Positions 22,613 to 26,323 of a stretch of 26,323 nucleotides of DNA are shown piece by piece; positions within the stretch are counted from its first letter, which is position 1; each line of letters opens with the position of its first letter. The notes under the pieces are model-generated. The model was not told the DNA's origin, did not search any database, and saw only the letters and a program-made list of their open reading frames with translations. The DNA is taken from positions 1 to 26,323 of the forward strand of contig CAVYNB010000033.1 in assembly GCA_963769745.1 (NCBI GenBank), written 5' to 3'. The position numbers and the translations under genes are program-made. The stretch comes from JALORV01 sp963769745. Its GTDB lineage: Bacteria; Pseudomonadota; Gammaproteobacteria; Burkholderiales; Burkholderiaceae_F.

Positions 22613-23868
22613 GACCCGTCTCTTTGCATCGGTGAATTCTAGACGCCGGCTTGCCCTGGCCGTCGCGGCGGTACTGATAGCCGGTTGCGCCGTGCGACCG
22701 GTACCCGCCCCAGCACCTGCCCCCGCGCCCCCGCCGGCTCCGCGTCCGACCCCTGCGCCCGTCGCGCCGGTGGAGACGCGCGCGGTGTACGAACCAATCG
22801 TGTTCGAGATGCTGCCTGCGATCCGGCCCGACGACTGGGTCGGCGCATGGAGCGCGTTCGTTCAGACATGCCGCGCACTGGGCAAGCGCGACGCATGGCG
22901 CGAGGCTTGCGCGCAGGTCGACAGCGTCGACGGGCGCAATGGCCGCAGCGTGCAGGCGTTCTTCGCCGCCCGCTTCGACGCCTACCGCGTGCTCGCGCGC
23001 CGTGTCGAGGGCGAGCGCGAGCTGGAAACACGCGACACGGGACTGATGACGGGCTACTACGAACCGCTGCTGCGCGGCAGCCGGGCACGCAACGGAAAGT
23101 ACGCAACACCGATCTACCGCGTGCCGCCCGACCTGCTCGTGGTTGACCTCGCCAGCCTGCATCCCGAACTCTCGACGCTGCGCCTGCGCGGCAAGCTGCA
23201 GGGCCGGCGCGTCGTTCCTTATCCCTCGCGTGCCGACATCACCAACGGTGAACCGCTGGCAGGCAACGAACTCGTCTGGGTCGACGATCCGGTCGAGGCG
23301 TTCTTCCTGCAGGTGCAGGGTTCGGGCCGAGTGCAGTTCGACGACGGCAGCATGATCCGGCTGGGCTACGGCGACCAGAACGGCCATCCGTATCGATCGA
23401 TCGGCCGCTGGTTGATCGACCAGGGCGAGTTGACGCTCGATCAGACGTCGATGCCAGGCATCAAGGCGTGGATCGAACGCAATCCGGCGCGTGCCAAGGA
23501 ACTGCTGGACCAGAATCCGAGCTTTGTGTTCTTTCGCGAATTGCCGCTGGGCGATCCGGGCGCAGGCCCGGTCGGCGCGCTCAATGTGCCACTGACTCCG
23601 GGTTACTCGGTGGCTGCCGATGCCCGCTACATTCCGCTCGGCGCTCCGGTTGTCATCTCATCGATCGACCCGAATTCCGGCGCGACACTGCTGCGCCCGA
23701 TGCTGGCGCAGGACACCGGGCGGCGCGATACGCGGGCCGCTGCGCTTCGATTTTTTCTGGGGCTTCGGCGCCGAAGCCGGCCAGGCCGCCGGACGCCAGA
23801 AGTACGACGTCAGTGCCTGGCTGCTGGTGCCCAAGGGAAGCACGCCGGAGTCGCTGCTCCGGCGTTGA
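22611..23868 (+). CDS. mltA: Membrane-bound lytic murein transglycosylase A, lipoprotein, frameshifted as read
   Basis: MltA cleaves peptidoglycan at the outer membrane. The start at ATG 22611 (or GTG 22632) gives a lipoprotein signal with lipobox LIAGC, then a Pro/Ala-rich linker and the catalytic domain. GLMTGYYEPLLRGS, TNGEPLAGNELVWVDDPVEAFFLQVQGSGR and RLGYGDQNGHPYRSIGRWLI are diagnostic. MLAQDTG carries the catalytic Asp, and directly after it one extra base in the GGGC at 23718-23721 moves the sense frame. The proper ending GAIRGPLRFDFFWGFGAEAG to the stop at 23868 is in the next frame. Corrected length is 418 residues. As written, the first frame runs to 23978 with unrelated sequence. 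Error is more likely than a lesion. Confidence 0.92.
23842..23865. terminator. Hairpin at the end of mltA between convergent genes
   Basis: ACGCCGGAG (23842-23850) pairs perfectly with CTCCGGCGT (23857-23865) around TCGCTG, ending one base before the mltA stop codon at 23866-23868. The convergent dsbC-like gene ends 24 bases further on. Stem quality is good and could serve both directions, but T-runs are poor on either side. Confidence 0.45.
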
Positions 23869-23892
23869 CCTTTGCGCTGGACTCGCTGAACG

Positions 23893-24660
23893 CTATTTCT
23901 TGCTGGTGGCGGCGAGGCGCTGCTCGATCGATTCGACCGGTATCGCTCCGGCGCCGCGCGTGCCGTCGGCAAAGATGATGGTCGGCGTGCCGTTGATGCC
24001 GAACTCGCGACCGAGCGCGACGTTCTGCTCGAGCGGATTCTTGCAGTCGGCCGCCGCCGCCGCGGGCGCCTTGCCCTGGACCATGTAGTCATCCCAGGCG
24101 GCCGCGCGATCCTTGGAACACCAGATCGCCTTCGACTTCTCGTGCGAGTCGGGCGAAAGGATCGGATACAGGAAGGTGTAGATCGTGACGTTGTTCAGCT
24201 GCGACATGTTCTGCCAGAGCTTCTTGCAGTACGGGCAGTTCGGGTCTTCGAACGTGACCAGGACGCGCGAGCCGTTGCCGCGTACGGTCTTCACTGCGCG
24301 ATCGAACGGCAACGACTTGAAGTCGATCTTCAGTGCAGCGTCGAGCCGCTTCTGCGTCAGGTCTTCGCGCGTGCGCGAATCGAACATGCGACCCATGATG
24401 ACAAAATTGACGGCCGGATCGACGTAATACAGCTCGCCGCGCACCAGCACTTCGTAGAGCCCTCCCTGACCGCGAAACACCTGGTCCGCCTTCATGCCCG
24501 ATCGCTCGGCGAAACGCGCGGCGATTTGCGCCTCGGTACTGCCAGCGGTCGGAGTGCTCTTGCCCGCATCGGCACCCTTCGGAGCCGGAGCCTGTGCCAG
24601 GGCCACTGAACACATCAGGGCCAGGGCCGGCGCGACGGCGCGTCGTATCCAACGATTCAT
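23893..24660 (-). CDS. dsbC: DsbC-like periplasmic disulfide isomerase
   Basis: The 255-residue protein starts with a signal peptide (basic MNRWIRR, hydrophobic APALALMCSVALAQA) and is otherwise a DsbC/DsbG-type thioredoxin-fold isomerase. An N-terminal dimerisation domain is seen at GGLYEVLVRGELYYVDPAVNFVIMG. The active site is CPYC (C142-C145) in FEDPNCPYCKKLW, where E. coli DsbC has CGYC; cis-proline is at TP226. C181 and C206 could form the structural disulfide. It keeps reduced isomerase duties in the periplasm with a DsbD-type partner not seen here. The ATG at 24660 has AGGAGA six bases ahead; an in-frame extension to 24747 is not conserved in character. It lies 89 bases downstream of the UbiH-family gene. 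Confidence 0.92.
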   Translation of the reverse strand: MNRWIRRAVAPALALMCSVALAQAPAPKGADAGKSTPTAGSTEAQIAARFAERSGMKADQVFRGQGGLYEVLVRGELYYVDPAVNFVIMGRMFDSRTREDLTQKRLDAALKIDFKSLPFDRAVKTVRGNGSRVLVTFEDPNCPYCKKLWQNMSQLNNVTIYTFLYPILSPDSHEKSKAIWCSKDRAAAWDDYMVQGKAPAAAAADCKNPLEQNVALGREFGINGTPTIIFADGTRGAGAIPVESIEQRLAATSKK

Positions 24661-24685
24661 TGACTTCTCCTGAAAGCGGCGGCGG

Positions 24686-24691
24686 AGTGTA
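24686..24691 (-). promoter_or_regulatory. TACACT -10-like box before dsbC
   Basis: On the dsbC strand GGCTACACTCC includes TACACT at 24691-24686, 25 bases before the ATG, with the same flanks as the box upstream of the M61 gene. The -35 is not recognisable. The 89-base gap between ubiH and dsbC holds nothing else notable. Confidence 0.4.
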
Positions 24692-24749
24692 GCCGCGCGC
24701 ACGGTATGCCTCTCGTGAACGTCTTCAGACCGGCAACCGCCGATCAAGT

Positions 24750-25925
24750 TCAGCCGAGCGCCTGGCGGATCAGCAGGCTTTTGAGCGGTGTCAGCCGATC
24801 GACCGCCGCCATCCCGGTATTGCGCACGAACCGCGCGAGCGGATCGTCGATGCTGAACAGGCGCGCCAGGCCATCGGTGGCGGCGCGCATCATGGCAATC
24901 GGCTCGGCGCGACTGCGCTCGTATCGTCGCAACAGGACTGTGTCGCCAATGTCCCGAAAAGCCTCGCGGCCGCGCACCACTTCCAGCAATGAGGCGACGT
25001 CCTGCAGGCCGAGGTTCAGGCCCTGCCCGGCGAGCGGATGCACGACGTGTGCCGCATCACCGACCAGTGCAACGCGCGGCGCGATGAGCCGATCGACAAC
25101 GACCAGCCGCAGGGGAAAGGTAGCCGCCGGGCCGGCCGGGACGAGTTCACCCAAGGCGGCCACGGAACGTTCAGTGACTCGCCGCGCCAGCACTGCAGAT
25201 TCGAGCGTAGCCAGCTCCTGTGCGAGTGCCGTCGGGGCCGACCAGACCAGCGACACCCGCTCGCCCGGCAACGGCAGCAAGGCGACCACGCCTTCGTCGG
25301 TAAACCATTGCCAGGCCGTATTTAGGTGCGGCCGCTCGCAGGCGAAGTTGCTGACCACGGCGGTCTGCCGATAGTCCGTCACGGTCGCGTTCATGCCGGC
25401 CGCCGCGCGCACGGCCGACTGTGCGCCATCGGCGCCGATGAGCAACCGGGATCGAAGCGATCCGCCATCACTCAATCCCACGATGGCCGCTTCTGCGTCC
25501 GTGGTGATCGAATCAAAGCCCGCGGCAACACGCACGATGCCTGGCTGGAAGTCGCAGGCGGCATCCAGCACCCGGACCAGTTCGCCTTCCTCGAGGATTG
25601 TCGCTAGACGCTCGACCGTTGCCGCATAGGCATCGAACGTCAACTCGTCGCCGCGATCGCCGAAGACGCGCATGTGCTCGACCGGAGTGGCTCGCGTCGC
25701 GTCGACGCGGTTCCAGACCGATAGCCGCTGCAGTAGCTCGACGCTGGCCGGGGCAACCGCGTAGATGCGGGCATCGAACGGTGCCGCGGGCGACGGGGCG
25801 TGCGGGACGACCCGCGGCCCAATCAGCGCGACGCGAAGTCCCTGCTGCGACAAGCCCAGGGCACACGCCATGCCGGCCACGCCGGCGCCGACGACGGCAA
25901 CGTCAACTTCCTGCACGTCGCTCAT
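24750..25925 (-). CDS. UbiH/UbiF/COQ6-family FAD-dependent hydroxylase
   Basis: The 391-residue flavoprotein belongs to the UbiH/UbiI/UbiF hydroxylases, which add hydroxyls to the ubiquinone ring. The FAD dinucleotide motif GAGVAG (residues 13-18), FDARIYAVAPAS (family DxR), IGADGAQSAVR (DG motif, residues 163-173) and the second FAD motif GDAAHVVHPLAGQGLNLGLQD (289-309) are intact. Length fits. Which of the ring positions it modifies cannot be told, because these paralogues are specific and interchange between lineages. It starts at ATG 25925, where it overlaps the stop of a 14-codon upstream frame (25966-25922) as ATGA; there is no strong ribosome site. It is followed by the dsbC-like gene after 89 bases, likely only by neighbourhood. 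Confidence 0.9.
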   Translation of the reverse strand: MSDVQEVDVAVVGAGVAGMACALGLSQQGLRVALIGPRVVPHAPSPAAPFDARIYAVAPASVELLQRLSVWNRVDATRATPVEHMRVFGDRGDELTFDAYAATVERLATILEEGELVRVLDAACDFQPGIVRVAAGFDSITTDAEAAIVGLSDGGSLRSRLLIGADGAQSAVRAAAGMNATVTDYRQTAVVSNFACERPHLNTAWQWFTDEGVVALLPLPGERVSLVWSAPTALAQELATLESAVLARRVTERSVAALGELVPAGPAATFPLRLVVVDRLIAPRVALVGDAAHVVHPLAGQGLNLGLQDVASLLEVVRGREAFRDIGDTVLLRRYERSRAEPIAMMRAATDGLARLFSIDDPLARFVRNTGMAAVDRLTPLKSLLIRQALG

Positions 25926-25980
25926 GCCGACGCACGCTCAGCGTTCAGAGTGGAATCGATGCTCATGGACGCCGAGTATA
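25922..25980 (-). promoter_or_regulatory. TATACT box and 14-codon upstream frame ahead of ubiH-like gene
   Basis: TATACT (25980-25975 on the minus strand) is the best -10 box in the 131-base gap, with no clear -35. Nine bases downstream an ATG at 25966 opens 14 codons (starting MSIDSTLNAER) whose TGA overlaps the gene start as ATGA. If transcription starts about seven bases past the box, this frame is nearly leaderless. It may be a leader that couples translation or just a chance frame; the remainder of the gap shows no feature. Confidence 0.3.
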
Positions 25981-26056
25981 GGAGCGCCAAAGGACGCTTC
26001 CCTCGGCACGCAACGGACTGAAGCCTCTACTCGGCCGGCAGCAATTCCGTCGCGGG

Positions 26057-26323
26057 TCAGAGCGTCGAGCGCACGTCGGCGTGGACCACATCGACATACT
26101 CGCGATGTTTGCGGATGAAGTTGAGCGCGTAGGGGCAGATCGGGATGACGGTCTTGCCCTGTCGGCGCACATCATCGAGCACGCCGCGGACCAGCTGCGA
26201 TCCCAGACCCTGCCCCTCGTGCTCTGGCGCGACTTCGGTGTGCTTGATCAGGATCGAGTGTTCGCCGACACGGTCGTACTCGACATAGCCGACCTCCTTA
26301 CCGTCGCGCATCAGTCGATAGCG
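26057..26323 (-). CDS. GNAT-family acetyltransferase (YjdJ/COG2388 type), start beyond window
   Basis: Reading leftward from the window edge, about 88 residues are visible to the stop at 26057-26059, nearly the whole length of this short family (about 90-95). The frame is open to 26323 as RYRLMRDGKEVGYVEY, so the real start lies just beyond the edge; an ATG at 26311 is internal. EVAPEHEGQGLGSQLV is the acetyl-CoA pyrophosphate loop, and PICPYALNFIRKHREY is the family-typical C-terminal stretch. The substrate is unknown. It lies 131 bases before the UbiH-family gene on the same strand. Confidence 0.85.
   Translation of the reverse strand, partial: RYRLMRDGKEVGYVEYDRVGEHSILIKHTEVAPEHEGQGLGSQLVRGVLDDVRRQGKTVIPICPYALNFIRKHREYVDVVHADVRSTL

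Overview
The window reads as a GC-rich chromosomal segment of a proteobacterium, most likely a betaproteobacterium. The case rests on the order mltA / apaG / rpe-gph-trpE-trpG-trpD-trpC-ung, a UbiH-type ubiquinone hydroxylase, a HemY-type protoporphyrinogen oxidase and a Burkholderiales-like phasin; this is recollection of family patterns, not a search. Codon use is uniformly GC-rich. I see no tRNA, rRNA, IS element, CRISPR array or phage gene.

Left arm (1-4725, minus strand): hemY, then a PAS-PAS-GAF-GGDEF-EAL cyclic-di-GMP protein, then a crotonase cut by the window edge. Middle (4917-15284, plus strand): a DUF3429 membrane protein; an AcuI/YhdH reductase; a two-subunit molybdenum hydroxylase (2Fe-2S subunit plus Tat-type molybdopterin subunit); an apparently exported SAM-methyltransferase-like protein; an APC amino-acid permease; a MocA-like cytidylyltransferase that could mature the hydroxylase cofactor; a phasin-like protein; a DUF599 protein; and an M61 peptidase.

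Right-centre (15295-21991, minus strand): rpe-gph-trpL-trpE-trpG-trpD-GNAT-trpC-ung, closely packed with several ATGA/GTGA overlaps. Between gph and trpE lies a 33-codon leader peptide with five Trp codons followed by hairpins, a classical-looking trp attenuator. Its start codon overlaps the gph stop, and a TATAGT box that uses a rare ATA codon sits inside gph. Right arm: apaG (plus), a possible 35-aa membrane protein (minus) whose ATG overlaps the mltA ATG, mltA (plus), then on the minus strand a DsbC-like isomerase, a UbiH-family hydroxylase and a partial GNAT protein.

Four genes (permease N-terminus, M61 peptidase, trpC, mltA) each carry one apparent extra base in a G/C run. Four identical-type shifts in otherwise well-preserved genes point first to sequence or assembly error rather than pseudogenes. 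Most of the window is conserved housekeeping; the best second-look items are the trp leader, the exported methyltransferase, the GNAT gene inside the trp operon and the overlapping divergent starts at mltA.
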